Shown here: in pieces, positions 10,087 through 18,341 of the stretch | Layout: every line of letters starts with the position of its first letter | Numbering within the stretch: position 1 is the first letter of the stretch | DNA from: Niabella aurantiaca DSM 17617 | GTDB lineage: Bacteria; Bacteroidota; Bacteroidia; Chitinophagales; Chitinophagaceae | NCBI RefSeq assembly: GCF_000374125.1 | Contig: NZ_KB893647.1 | Span: forward strand, 186,001-250,000 | DNA length: 64,000 nt | Direction: 5' to 3' | The notes under the pieces: generated by a model | The model's input: only the letters and a program-made list of their open reading frames with translations | Told to the model about the DNA's origin: nothing | The model's database searches: none | Translations under genes and position numbers: made by a program

Positions 10087-11304
10087 TCATTTCAGCGATC
10101 GTATTTGTTGATAGATGTTTCTATATAGCTCAAGTGCATGTTCCAGGCTGTAGTAGGAAATGACAAAGTCCCTGTTTATCGTTTTGATATCAGATATTTC
10201 CATCTTTACTGCTATTTCCTGTAGTGTTGGAACGTCGAGATTCTTTAGTATAAAACCTCCCCCACTTTCTGTCACGATCTTTTCCACATCGCCTATTTTA
10301 TTACAGATCACCGGTATGCCCATCGCTAATAACTCCCCCAGCTTGGTGGGTGAGCTGGCGATTTTTGAATAAGCCGGCTTAATAAAACTGAGGCTGACGT
10401 CGCTGGCCTTGATAAGTTTGGGAACATCTTCCCGGTTGGCGAATTGCACGATGATTTTTGTCTTGTCCAGTTTCAGTTTTGATGCAGCCTTGTATATAAT
10501 TGATGGGTCATCGGGTGAAAGTACCAGGAAAAATGAATTGCTCCGTTTTTCACGAATGGTTTTATAAAACAAAAGCATTTCATCCAGCAGGTACCAGGTT
10601 CCAAGGGAGCCGAGATAACTGACCACAAAAGCATCTTCAGGGATATTCAATAGCTTTTTCGCTGTTTTATGATCGGCTTGTGTTCTTTGTGTAAACAGTT
10701 GCATATCCGCTGAGCAGGGTATAATCGTAATAGGTGTATTTTTATTATAGGCATCCCAGGTTTCAATTTCGCGTTTCGCTGCTTCTGTAAGACTTATTAT
10801 ATGATCGGATTGTTTGATGAACTCGGCTTCTTTCAATTTCCAGCTTCTGTAAGCGACCCTATAGACCCATTTGCGGCTGTCCCATATTGCACCGTCCACT
10901 CGCTCGTCTACCCAGAACCCCCGCATATCAAATAGAAACTTTACGCCAAATCTTCTTTTTAGCAACATTCCGATTCCTGCCGCCAGATAGCTGCGGCAGT
11001 GAATAATGTCGAACCGCGTTGTTTTATGAAGCTTTATCGCTTGATTTGTTAACAGGTAAAGATCATAATATTTTGCAAGAATGGGAGGAGTGGTATGAAA
11101 CGTAATATAGTGCCATTCGATGTTGGCGGCATTGCAAATATCCTCAATAATATTTTTCCTTTTTGCAAGCCGGTCTTTTTTTTCGCAGCTCAATATTGTA
11201 ATAGCATGACCGCTATGAGCCAGTCCTGTTAGGTACGGTAATATTTGTGATTGCCCCAAAGTGTCAGTAAGACCATCATAAGTGATAAATAACGATTTAG
11301 CCAT
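10087..11304 (-). CDS. Family 4 glycosyltransferase
   Basis: 405 residues. The N-terminus MAKSLFITYDGLTDTLGQSQ and the DIIHCRSYLAAG strand belong to the acceptor half; the C-terminal half has SYLGSLGTWY and SPTKLGELLAMGIPVI, the position equivalent to the E-x7-E donor site. GT-B fold, retaining type. Last gene of a minus-strand run after the UbiA-like and HAD genes, nine bases beyond the former, hence probably cotranscribed. No signal peptide; cytoplasmic face of the membrane. Donor unknown. Confidence 0.85.
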   Translation of the reverse strand: MAKSLFITYDGLTDTLGQSQILPYLTGLAHSGHAITILSCEKKDRLAKRKNIIEDICNAANIEWHYITFHTTPPILAKYYDLYLLTNQAIKLHKTTRFDIIHCRSYLAAGIGMLLKRRFGVKFLFDMRGFWVDERVDGAIWDSRKWVYRVAYRSWKLKEAEFIKQSDHIISLTEAAKREIETWDAYNKNTPITIIPCSADMQLFTQRTQADHKTAKKLLNIPEDAFVVSYLGSLGTWYLLDEMLLFYKTIREKRSNSFFLVLSPDDPSIIYKAASKLKLDKTKIIVQFANREDVPKLIKASDVSLSFIKPAYSKIASSPTKLGELLAMGIPVICNKIGDVEKIVTESGGGFILKNLDVPTLQEIAVKMEISDIKTINRDFVISYYSLEHALELYRNIYQQIRSLK

Positions 11305-11313
11305 TTGGGTACT

Positions 11314-12081
11314 CTATTGGGTTTGGTTTTTTAATTTTAATAAAAGCTGGATGGATAGCCAGAATATCAAGAAGTAAACGTTTATGTATAATGTAATCAG
11401 ATTGTTGGTAAATAAATAAATAATAATAGAATACGGTAAAAAAATAAGATAAAAACAGCTTTTAAACGGGGCGGTATCCCTGTTTTTGATGGTAAGCAGG
11501 TTTTTGCTGTCCATGTAAGTGAGTGTGCGGAAGAAAACGTAAAAGATCAGAATTCCCGGCAAGGTTAAACCGAGTTGATCGCTCCTCAAAAAAAAGAAGA
11601 TCGGCGCATAAAATCGTATTACCGCCAGGCTGGCGAATGTAAATGTTTTAAATGCCTTTGTTGACATAAGATTGTGCAGGGCGTAGGTAAGGACAAGAAA
11701 TGTATAGAATCCCACCCAGATAAAATTGCCCCATGCATTGATGAAAAAGGAGATTCCTGTAAAAAATAGTAACCGAAGTAATATAAATATGGCAACATCT
11801 CCGTTTGTCACTTTCCATTTTTCAAGACGTTTTCGCGGATTGGTTTCAAAGCGGACGGCGATATAGTCGTTATAGATATAGCCAATTTCATATAGAGATA
11901 TAAATGCAATATAGCCCAATGCGAAATGGGTTAATGCCGTTTTAAGGGGTGTTTGGAAAAAGATCAGTAACAAGATGCCCAGCAAAAATTCAGCGTAGCC
12001 ATGAAAGATGATCGCCGCTTTTGTATTTAAACGCGTCTTTATGAAATATCCCATGGGAAGTGCCAACAGTATCTTTTGCAT
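11314..12081 (-). CDS. Polytopic membrane protein, UbiA prenyltransferase-like
   Basis: About 255 residues with seven to eight hydrophobic segments. YIYNDYIAVRFETNPRKR near residue 65 resembles the first Asp-rich motif of UbiA-type prenyltransferases, but only ND is kept; later acidic positions are Ala and Glu. YMDSKNLLTIKNRD near 190 could be the second motif. The ATG at 12081 overlaps the stop of the HAD gene by one base (TGATG); a TTG one codon earlier is less likely. UbiA plus HAD pairs are known to make polyprenyl-phosphate-linked pentose, so a lipid-carrier role in this locus is plausible. The degenerate motif makes catalytic competence uncertain. Confidence 0.55.
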   Translation of the reverse strand: MQKILLALPMGYFIKTRLNTKAAIIFHGYAEFLLGILLLIFFQTPLKTALTHFALGYIAFISLYEIGYIYNDYIAVRFETNPRKRLEKWKVTNGDVAIFILLRLLFFTGISFFINAWGNFIWVGFYTFLVLTYALHNLMSTKAFKTFTFASLAVIRFYAPIFFFLRSDQLGLTLPGILIFYVFFRTLTYMDSKNLLTIKNRDTAPFKSCFYLIFLPYSIIIYLFTNNLITLYINVYFLIFWLSIQLLLKLKNQTQ

Positions 12082-12764
12082 CAATGCTTTCTTGAAAGGG
12101 TTAAAATAGTTATGCCAGGTATCTTCTTCCAGAATAGTATATCGCTTTTTTTGTAACAGATGGCAATCTTTTCGATTGCGGTCTCCAATAGCTGCCGATC
12201 CGTATGATTATCACTTATGGCCATATGAATCATTTCGGAAGGGGCTGTTATTTCCTCAATGGCCTTCATTTTTCTGGCGCTAATCTCTCTACGGATTTTG
12301 CCGGTATATACATTTCCCTTTATTTCCAGGCTGGTGGCTACATAACGGCCCGCTGGAAGCTTTTTGGAGATAAGCTTTGCAACCGGTTCAATGGTGGAGG
12401 AAGCGAGGATGATCTTTTCGGGATCAAACCGATTTAAGAGTGTATGCGTCTCCTGTATTTTTGAATGACGAAGTATTTCTGTATAAAATTCCTCCGTCCA
12501 TTGTTCCATCTTTTCAATGGGAACGCCTTTGAATATCTTCAATGCTCTGGCTTTCAGGTAGTCTTTTCCTCGTATCTTTTGCAGAACAGCGAGGCAGTAA
12601 AAAAAGGGACTTGTCTTTGACAGGAATAACCGGTAGGAGGCTATTTTGAGAGTGGGTACTTTTTTTTTCCGGATGCAAAAGCTAATGAAGTCAAAAGTAG
12701 TATTGGAATAAAAAAGTGTGTCGCAGATGTCACTTACAATATAGCCGCTATTTGTAGGATGCAT
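12081..12764 (-). CDS. HAD-family phosphatase
   Basis: 227 residues. The N-terminal strand reads VSDICDTLF, where the nucleophile Asp is present but the usual second Asp two residues on is Cys. ILASSTIEPV supplies motif II Ser, Lys in ARKMKAIEE motif III, and ISDNHTDRQLL the acidic motif IV, as in the SerB-like subgroup. The helical cap lies between residues 20 and 110. It is coupled by a one-base overlap to the UbiA-like gene, so it probably removes a phosphate from the same lipid-linked product. The Cys at the acid/base position is odd and could mean altered activity. Confidence 0.7.
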   Translation of the reverse strand: MHPTNSGYIVSDICDTLFYSNTTFDFISFCIRKKKVPTLKIASYRLFLSKTSPFFYCLAVLQKIRGKDYLKARALKIFKGVPIEKMEQWTEEFYTEILRHSKIQETHTLLNRFDPEKIILASSTIEPVAKLISKKLPAGRYVATSLEIKGNVYTGKIRREISARKMKAIEEITAPSEMIHMAISDNHTDRQLLETAIEKIAICYKKSDILFWKKIPGITILTLSRKH

Positions 12765-13033
12765 AGGTGGAACAAAGGATTACAAATGGATAGATTATGT
12801 TGCTGACATCCGGTATCGGAGTTGGTAATTTATATTCTTGCATATGCAATTCATTCATACTTACAGGACACGGGAATACTTATAATAAATTGAGTTCAAA
12901 AATAGTATAACTGGTCCATTTGGAAAAAACTGCATCTTTATCGCTTCCGGACAAAAACGTCTCTGAGATGCAGGAAAGAAGGAAAAGATGCCGGTTTTTT
13001 TCCAGCTGCCGATCCGGTATTTATGTCGCTTTT
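12765..13033. other. Intergenic gap without recognised gene
   Basis: 269 bases between the start of the HAD gene and the end of the membrane-protein gene, both minus strand. A+T-rich. It must contain the promoter of the HAD-UbiA-GT4 run, but no clear TAnnTTTG box was found, and no strong terminator. Confidence 0.5.
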
Positions 13034-14386
13034 TTATATTCGCAAAAAGCCCAATAACGGCTTGCTATGGGGGGTATTTTTGTAATAAGTCAATAGTATT
13101 GCTAGTGAATAGAAAGGGAGGCACGGAATTTTATATCTGGAAAGGGCGCCAAAGTTTCCGGAACTGATACCTACAGCGAAAGCAAAAATTACTGCGAAAA
13201 TAAGACAGAACTGAATGGTAGAATCGGACATAATTGTTTTCCAGCATTTTCGGATCCCTAAAACAATTATCACCTTTAGTGTAAGGAACAGGAATAAAAA
13301 AGCTTCCAGAGCTGATGTTAAAATAATAAGTTTTCCCGATTCCCACAGATAAGGTCGAAACAATGTTACGTTTACGGCCAGGGGGAATTTTAAGATCATA
13401 TCTCCAATGCTATTCGTCTTTCCTAGGTCATAAGCTGAGCCTTCATCTGCTGAAGAATACATGATCCAATCCCTGGTTGTTTGAGCTGTCTGCTCAATGT
13501 TGTCTAACGAATAGCGCCCCAGCGTATCTTCACCCAGGGATGTCATTATATAAAAGGACCCGGCAAATGCAGCTGATAAGACGATTAACTTAATAAGAAA
13601 CTGTCCGGCGGCATTTTTCATCCTGGAAGTATATACCGAAAGCACCCAGATCAGCAGGGCCGGTAAAAAGGCCAGCAGGATATATATTTTCACCCGGGCC
13701 ACCAGCCAAAAGCTCAATAAAGTTAGCAGAAGATTCCCGGGTTTAAAATTCCGCTGGATCAGGATCTGGAAAACACCATAAGTGAGCCAGCCCAGTCCAA
13801 AGAGACAAACCGTATCCTTAAAAATTCCCGAGCCCCATACCACCACACTGGGAATAAAGAGAACGGCAATGCCAATGGGTTTTACGAATCCAGGATAGAT
13901 CCGGGCGAAAGTCCGGAACAGCGCCCACATACCGGTAAAAGAAATGGCTGCAAAAATGGTTGCAATAGGCAGGTAGGTCGTGCCGACAGGTAAACCAAAA
14001 AAGGCAGTAAGCGCCACCACGCTGTAGCTTGCAGGATCCTGGTACCAGTACATACGGCTGATATAATCATAATAGCCGATAGTACTTTCGCTGGGAATGT
14101 GAAGCAGCAGGTTAAGCCATTTTACCGGAGAATCCCCGAAAGCACTGTTGATGATCTTCGCATGAAGGAAATAGTTCATGGTATCTCCGCCTCCGTAATA
14201 ATATTCATATACCAACCCGATAAATACAGCCCCGGAAATCTTCAACGTTAGACCGGCAATGAAATACGGCCGGTAAGGATGGCCCGGCGGGTAGTTTCGG
14301 TTGCGGAACCGGAAAGCAATGATATAAATGACCGATAACACAAAGGGAAGAATCGCATAATCCAGTAGTGTTATATTTTGAACCAT
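13034..14386 (-). CDS. Polytopic membrane protein, possible polymerase or lipid-linked glycosyltransferase
   Basis: 450 residues with roughly ten transmembrane segments. A periplasmic-looking loop at about residues 285-335 carries DWIMYSSADEGSAYD. The C-terminal NFGALSRYKIPCLPFY resembles the last helices of O-antigen polymerases and mannosyltransferase-like proteins, in which an Arg near the end of a late helix is common. No catalytic motif can be named. Location between capsule genes suggests a role in repeat-unit polymerisation or sugar transfer, by context only. Divergent from the GT4 gene at 14574. Confidence 0.6.
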   Translation of the reverse strand: MVQNITLLDYAILPFVLSVIYIIAFRFRNRNYPPGHPYRPYFIAGLTLKISGAVFIGLVYEYYYGGGDTMNYFLHAKIINSAFGDSPVKWLNLLLHIPSESTIGYYDYISRMYWYQDPASYSVVALTAFFGLPVGTTYLPIATIFAAISFTGMWALFRTFARIYPGFVKPIGIAVLFIPSVVVWGSGIFKDTVCLFGLGWLTYGVFQILIQRNFKPGNLLLTLLSFWLVARVKIYILLAFLPALLIWVLSVYTSRMKNAAGQFLIKLIVLSAAFAGSFYIMTSLGEDTLGRYSLDNIEQTAQTTRDWIMYSSADEGSAYDLGKTNSIGDMILKFPLAVNVTLFRPYLWESGKLIILTSALEAFLFLFLTLKVIIVLGIRKCWKTIMSDSTIQFCLIFAVIFAFAVGISSGNFGALSRYKIPCLPFYSLAILLTYYKNTPHSKPLLGFLRI

Positions 14387-14487
14387 TCTTAAATCAGACT
14401 TTTGTCAGCTGTAAAAATAGGAGTTTCCCCAGTATCCATACAATTTGTCATATTGTTTTCATAAAACTTCCTTACCTTGTGCGGGAG

Positions 14488-14517
14488 AGCCCTGTTAATT
14501 ACAATAACAACAGGGCT
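14488..14517. repeat. Perfect hairpin in a divergent intergenic region
   Basis: AGCCCTGTT and AACAGGGCT form a perfect nine-base stem with a 12-base loop, lying between two divergent genes (starts at 14386 and 14574). No T tract follows on either strand, so it is not a standard terminator; it could be an operator or a leader structure of the membrane-protein gene or of the GT4 gene. Confidence 0.5.
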
Positions 14518-14573
14518 ATTTTGTATGATGAAAATTGAAGTTTTATCCCATACTGGTGTAAATTTTTTGCAAA

Positions 14574-15839
14574 ATGCCAAAAATACTGCGAATTCACAAC
14601 CGTCTGATCACAGGAGGGCCGGTTTTTAATGTACTGAACCTTACCAAGTTCCTGGAACCGGATTTTGAAACCCTGTTGGTGGTGGGTGAAAAAGAATATC
14701 ATGAGCAGGATGCGGGTTTTATTGCCGAAAAAATGGGCATCAAACCCCTGCTGGTCCCGGAAATGGGACGTTCGATCCATCCAGGGAAAGATTATAAGGC
14801 ATACCACCGGCTTACCGAGATCATCAAAGCGTTTAAGCCGGATATTGTACATACGCATGCTGCAAAACCAGGCGCCGTAGGCCGGCTGGCGGCACATCAT
14901 ATGAAAGTTCCCGTGGTGGTACATACTTACCATGGACATGTTTTCCATTCCTACTTTAACAGGGCTAAAACCCAGGTTTTTTTGAATATCGAACGTTATC
15001 TGGCAAAAAAGAGCACGGCATTGATTGCCATTAGCCCGGAACAGAAGATGGAGCTGGCCCGGCAATACCGGGTAGCAAAAGAAAATAAATTTCATGTGAT
15101 CCCGCTGGGTTTTGAGCTGGAGCGGTTTATGGAGGGCAGGGAAGAAAAGAGAAAAGCATTCCGGGAAGAATTTGGATTGGCTGATGATGAGATCGCCATT
15201 GGCATTACCGGGCGGCTGGTTCCGGTAAAAAATCATGACCTGTTCCTGGAGGCACTGGCCTATGTCCTTAAAAACACCACTAAAAAGGTACGAGCGTTTA
15301 TTGTGGGAGACGGCACATCAGGACCACAGATCCAGGCAAAAGCGGCGGCCCTGAATATTCCTTATTGTCTGAAAGGGGAGGCGTTTCATGAACGGCCACT
15401 GGTCTTTACGTCCTGGAGATCGGATATGGATGTAGTGAACGCCGGTCTGGATATTGTTTGCCTTACTTCGCTTAATGAAGGTACGCCTGTAAGCCTGATC
15501 GAGGCCCAGGCTGCCAATAAACCGATCGTTTCCACAAACGTAGGCGGGGTTAAGGACGTGGTACATAAAGGAGAAACGGCGCTTTTGGCGGGGATTGAGG
15601 ACAAACGAACACTTTTTAACCATCTGCTTTCGCTCGTGAACGATGATGATTTGCGGGCGTCGATGGGAAAGAACAGTGCCGGCTTTGTTTCCGAACGTTT
15701 TGGAGTAACAAGACTGGCCTCGGATTTCCGGAATTTGTATTATTCGTTATTGAACAGGAATGCACATTTCAATAAAGAAGTCCGGCCTGTTTTTTCAGAA
15801 CAACTCCGGGAGCTTCCGCTGCATCAAAGCAATGTATAA
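14574..15839 (+). CDS. Family 4 glycosyltransferase
   Basis: 421 residues. The acceptor half opens MPKILRIHNRLITGGPVFN; PDIVHTHAAKPGAVGRLAA is the helix-strand typical of capsule GT4 enzymes. The donor half has GITGRLVPVKNH and EGTPVSLIE (E-x7-E signature) near residue 302, followed by STNVGGVKDVV. Full length, cytoplasmic. A TTG at 14535 and TAAATTTT at 14559 lie upstream with 21 bases between and may be its promoter, a weak match. Same strand as the CpsB phosphatase gene that follows at 170 bases. Confidence 0.87.
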   Translation: MPKILRIHNRLITGGPVFNVLNLTKFLEPDFETLLVVGEKEYHEQDAGFIAEKMGIKPLLVPEMGRSIHPGKDYKAYHRLTEIIKAFKPDIVHTHAAKPGAVGRLAAHHMKVPVVVHTYHGHVFHSYFNRAKTQVFLNIERYLAKKSTALIAISPEQKMELARQYRVAKENKFHVIPLGFELERFMEGREEKRKAFREEFGLADDEIAIGITGRLVPVKNHDLFLEALAYVLKNTTKKVRAFIVGDGTSGPQIQAKAAALNIPYCLKGEAFHERPLVFTSWRSDMDVVNAGLDIVCLTSLNEGTPVSLIEAQAANKPIVSTNVGGVKDVVHKGETALLAGIEDKRTLFNHLLSLVNDDDLRASMGKNSAGFVSERFGVTRLASDFRNLYYSLLNRNAHFNKEVRPVFSEQLRELPLHQSNV

Positions 15840-15981
15840 CCTGCCCGCGGTTATTTCTGAACCATTCCGGATCCCCTTTTTAATACCCGGCTTGCCCCGG
15901 GGTGACAGGATGGCGGACGGCACATATTCTGCTTATGATCAGGTTTTCCGGCTGACGGAGGACTGATTCGGGATTAAAATT

Positions 15982-15989
15982 TATATTTG
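15982..15989 (+). promoter_or_regulatory. Promoter -7 box before the CpsB gene
   Basis: TATATTTG fits the Bacteroidota TAnnTTTG box, 20 bases before the ATG at 16010. No good TTTG is seen at the -33 position. Confidence 0.45.
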
Positions 15990-16009
15990 TCCGCAATTTC
16001 ATAAAATAT

Positions 16010-16750
16010 ATGTTCGGTCTTTTTTCGAGAAAAAACAGGAAAACAAAAATCGACTACACCTTGGTAAAGACCGATATGCATTCGCATTTGATCCCTGGAA
16101 TTGATGACGGTTCGCCGGATATGGAAACCTCGGTTGCCCTGATCCGGAACTTTAAAGAACTGGGATACTCCAAATTGATCACGACTCCGCATGTGCTCTG
16201 GGACCTGTATAAAAACACCCCGGAGATCATCGGGCGGGGTTTGGACCGGCTCCGGAAAGCCCTGGCAGCGCATCAAATCGATATAGAGATCGAAGCGGCA
16301 GCGGAATACTTTCTGGATGATCATCTGCTGGATCTGCTGCAAAAGAATGAGCGCCTCCTGACCATTAAAGATAGCCTGGTACTGACGGAATTTTCCACTA
16401 TGCATCAGTCCATGTCGATGAAAAATGTCCTGTTTGATGTACAGATGGCCGGATACCAGCCCATACTGGCCCACCCCGAACGGTACGTGTACCTGTATAA
16501 AAACTGGGACCTGTTTCATGAAATAAAGGACAACGGAGTACTGTTCCAGCTCAACCTGCTTTCGGTAACCGGTGGTTACGGTGCCCGTGTGCAGGAAATA
16601 GCCCGGTACCTGCTGGAGCATGATTTTTATTCGCTTGTGGGAACCGATCTGCATCACACCGGACATATGGAGCGTCTGAAAACGCTGGAAATCCCCGTAA
16701 AGCTCCAGGAGCTGCTTACAAACGGCCGTATATTGAACAACAGCCTCTAA
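16010..16750 (+). CDS. CpsB/CapC-type PHP-fold tyrosine phosphatase
   Basis: 246 residues. DMHSHLIPGIDDGS at about residues 22-35 is the first metal-binding motif of the PHP fold; TTPH near 62-65, HPERY near 158-162 and GTDLHH near 220-225 supply the other metal ligands. The family dephosphorylates bacterial tyrosine kinases that control capsule chain length and export. A cognate Wzc-like kinase is not in the window, though the gene closes the capsule locus. The basic N-terminus (FSRKNRKTK) has no signal; cytoplasmic. Confidence 0.85.
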   Translation: MFGLFSRKNRKTKIDYTLVKTDMHSHLIPGIDDGSPDMETSVALIRNFKELGYSKLITTPHVLWDLYKNTPEIIGRGLDRLRKALAAHQIDIEIEAAAEYFLDDHLLDLLQKNERLLTIKDSLVLTEFSTMHQSMSMKNVLFDVQMAGYQPILAHPERYVYLYKNWDLFHEIKDNGVLFQLNLLSVTGGYGARVQEIARYLLEHDFYSLVGTDLHHTGHMERLKTLEIPVKLQELLTNGRILNNSL

Positions 16751-16864
16751 ATAGCCTAAAGCTGACAGCTCCAATCTCGATTCTCACATCTCAATGCTTA
16801 ACGCCCTGCCTCTATGTCAGCTGCCATCAAACGGTAAACTTTTTGTTATAATTGGTCGGGTGGC
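16751..16864. repeat. Intergenic compound word repeat (B then A words)
   Basis: AAAGCTGACAGCT (B words) is followed by TCGATTCTCACATCTCAATGC (A words). The same order recurs at 45.15, 49.3 and 63.2 kb (reverse). No coding potential. Confidence 0.5.
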
Positions 16865-16895
16865 TTTGCGCTTACCGGGTAAAGCTTTAATTTAG
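16865..16895 (+). promoter_or_regulatory. Promoter of the lone ECF sigma gene
   Basis: TTTG at 16865-16868, a spacer of 19 bases and TAATTTAG at 16888-16895, one base off the Bacteroidota TTTG-N19-TAnnTTTG consensus. The box ends 23 bases before the ATG at 16919. Best promoter match in the window. Confidence 0.6.
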
Positions 16896-16918
16896 ACAAA
16901 TTTCAAAAAAGGCGGGTT

Positions 16919-17419
16919 ATGGCAAATAAAGAATTTAACGAACTGTTGGTAGACAATGCCGATTTTCTGAAGCCTTTCGCTGTAAATCTTACAAAGAATT
17001 CAGAATCAGCGAATGATCTTTACCAGGAAACCTTATACAAAGCGCTGGCAAATTCGGAAAAATACCATTCGGGAACCAATATAAAAGCATGGTTGTTTAC
17101 GATCATGCGCAACATTTTTATCAATGATTACCGTAGAAATGTAAAGCGTAAAACCATACTGGACAGCACGCCGGAAGATTATCTGATCAATATGAGCCAG
17201 GTCTCTGTGGTCAATACTGCAGAAAGCTCCCTAAGGGAAAAAGAGATCAATACGGCCATTGAGGGTCTGCCGGAAACATTTAAAGTACCCTTCCGTCTTT
17301 ATTTTGAAGGATACAAATACCAGGAAATAGCTGAATACCTGCAGGAACCGCTGGGCACGATTAAAAGCAGGATCCACTTTGCCCGTAAATTGCTAAAAGA
17401 GCAGATCCGGAGGTATTAG
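16919..17419 (+). CDS. ECF-type RNA polymerase sigma factor
   Basis: 166 residues with sigma region 2 (about 10-78, including DLYQETLYKAL and the WLFTIMRNIFINDYRR core) and region 4 (about 108-160, helix-turn-helix YQEIAEYLQEPLGTIKSRIH). There is no cognate anti-sigma gene beside it, unlike the other two ECF genes in this window. Preceded by a good housekeeping-type promoter. Its sequence is of the Bacteroidota type expressed constitutively or by general stress (inference). Regulon unknown. Confidence 0.88.
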   Translation: MANKEFNELLVDNADFLKPFAVNLTKNSESANDLYQETLYKALANSEKYHSGTNIKAWLFTIMRNIFINDYRRNVKRKTILDSTPEDYLINMSQVSVVNTAESSLREKEINTAIEGLPETFKVPFRLYFEGYKYQEIAEYLQEPLGTIKSRIHFARKLLKEQIRRY

Positions 17420-17526
17420 AGGTTGCACCTTTGAGGTTTAATGTTTCACAATTGGGTTCTGGAACTTAAATGTGAAGTTTCCCTCAAAACCATGACCGAC
17501 TTGAAACGTTAAACCCGGAACTTCAC
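17420..17526. repeat. Intergenic C-word repeat
   Basis: Convergent gap composed of C words such as GAGGTTTAATGTTTCA, GTTCTGGAACTTAAA and GAAACGTTAAACCCGGAAC. Related text is seen at 34.27, 45.0 and 53.0 kb. No hairpin terminator for either flanking gene was found. Confidence 0.5.
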
Positions 17527-18171
17527 TCATCCCTCATTTACAAACGGATTATGTTTTCTTTCATACCCGATACTGGTACCAGGTCCGTGACCGGAATAAA
17601 CCTTGGTATCATCCGGAAGGGTGTACAGCCGGGTCCGGATCGAATGCTCCAGCGTAGCAAAATCTCCCCCAGGCAGGTCCGTACGCCCGATGCTTCCGCT
17701 GAAAAGCGTATCGCCGCTGATGAGGATGCCGCTTTCTTTATGGTAAAATGACAGGCTGGCCGGTGAATGTCCCGGTGTGAAAAGAAGGGTGATCGTATCG
17801 CTGCCCAGGGAAATGGTATCGGAGGCCTCCAGGAAAACAAGTGGTCCGGTATAGGCCTCCAGGGAGAACCCGTACATTTCCGCTACTTTGGGTCCGGACT
17901 GTAAAACCACCTGCTCGCCTTTATGGATGTGCAACGGCAGTTTCCAGGTGTCATATACAAACTGGTTGCCCAGGATATGATCGATATGGCAATGGGTATT
18001 GAGCAGGTAAACCGGTTCCAGTTTTTTTTCGTCAATAAACCGGACAAATTCTTCCAGCTCCGTTTCGTTGGAAAATCCCGGGTCAATAATGAGGCATTTC
18101 CCGGTTTCGTTATAAAGGATGTAGGTGTTTTCCTGGAAGGGATTGAAGACAAAGCGGTGAATTGATAACAT
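17527..18171 (-). CDS. MBL-fold metallohydrolase, glyoxalase II-like
   Basis: 214 residues. The zinc signature THCHIDH sits at residues 59-65, and TPGHSPASL and SGDTLFSGSIGRTDL supply later His/Asp ligands; GHGPGTSIGYE closes the site. The length and motif order match the small YcbL/glyoxalase II-like group, which hydrolyses S-acyl-glutathione or other thioesters. As most of the phylum lacks glutathione, the substrate is open. Convergent with the ECF sigma gene; divergent from the DUF5686 gene. Confidence 0.8.
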   Translation of the reverse strand: MLSIHRFVFNPFQENTYILYNETGKCLIIDPGFSNETELEEFVRFIDEKKLEPVYLLNTHCHIDHILGNQFVYDTWKLPLHIHKGEQVVLQSGPKVAEMYGFSLEAYTGPLVFLEASDTISLGSDTITLLFTPGHSPASLSFYHKESGILISGDTLFSGSIGRTDLPGGDFATLEHSIRTRLYTLPDDTKVYSGHGPGTSIGYERKHNPFVNEG

Positions 18172-18341
18172 AACAAATCTTTATTTTACTTTTAGGCCAT
18201 GAAACGTTCCGGATCTCCCTGTGATGAGTACAAAAATGAAGCACCGGCACTGCTCTTTCCGGAAAAAACGGCCGCTTTTAAACGAGCAAATATACGGATG
18301 AACATAACTGAAAGTTTTGAAAACCCTTTGAGAGAATGCGC

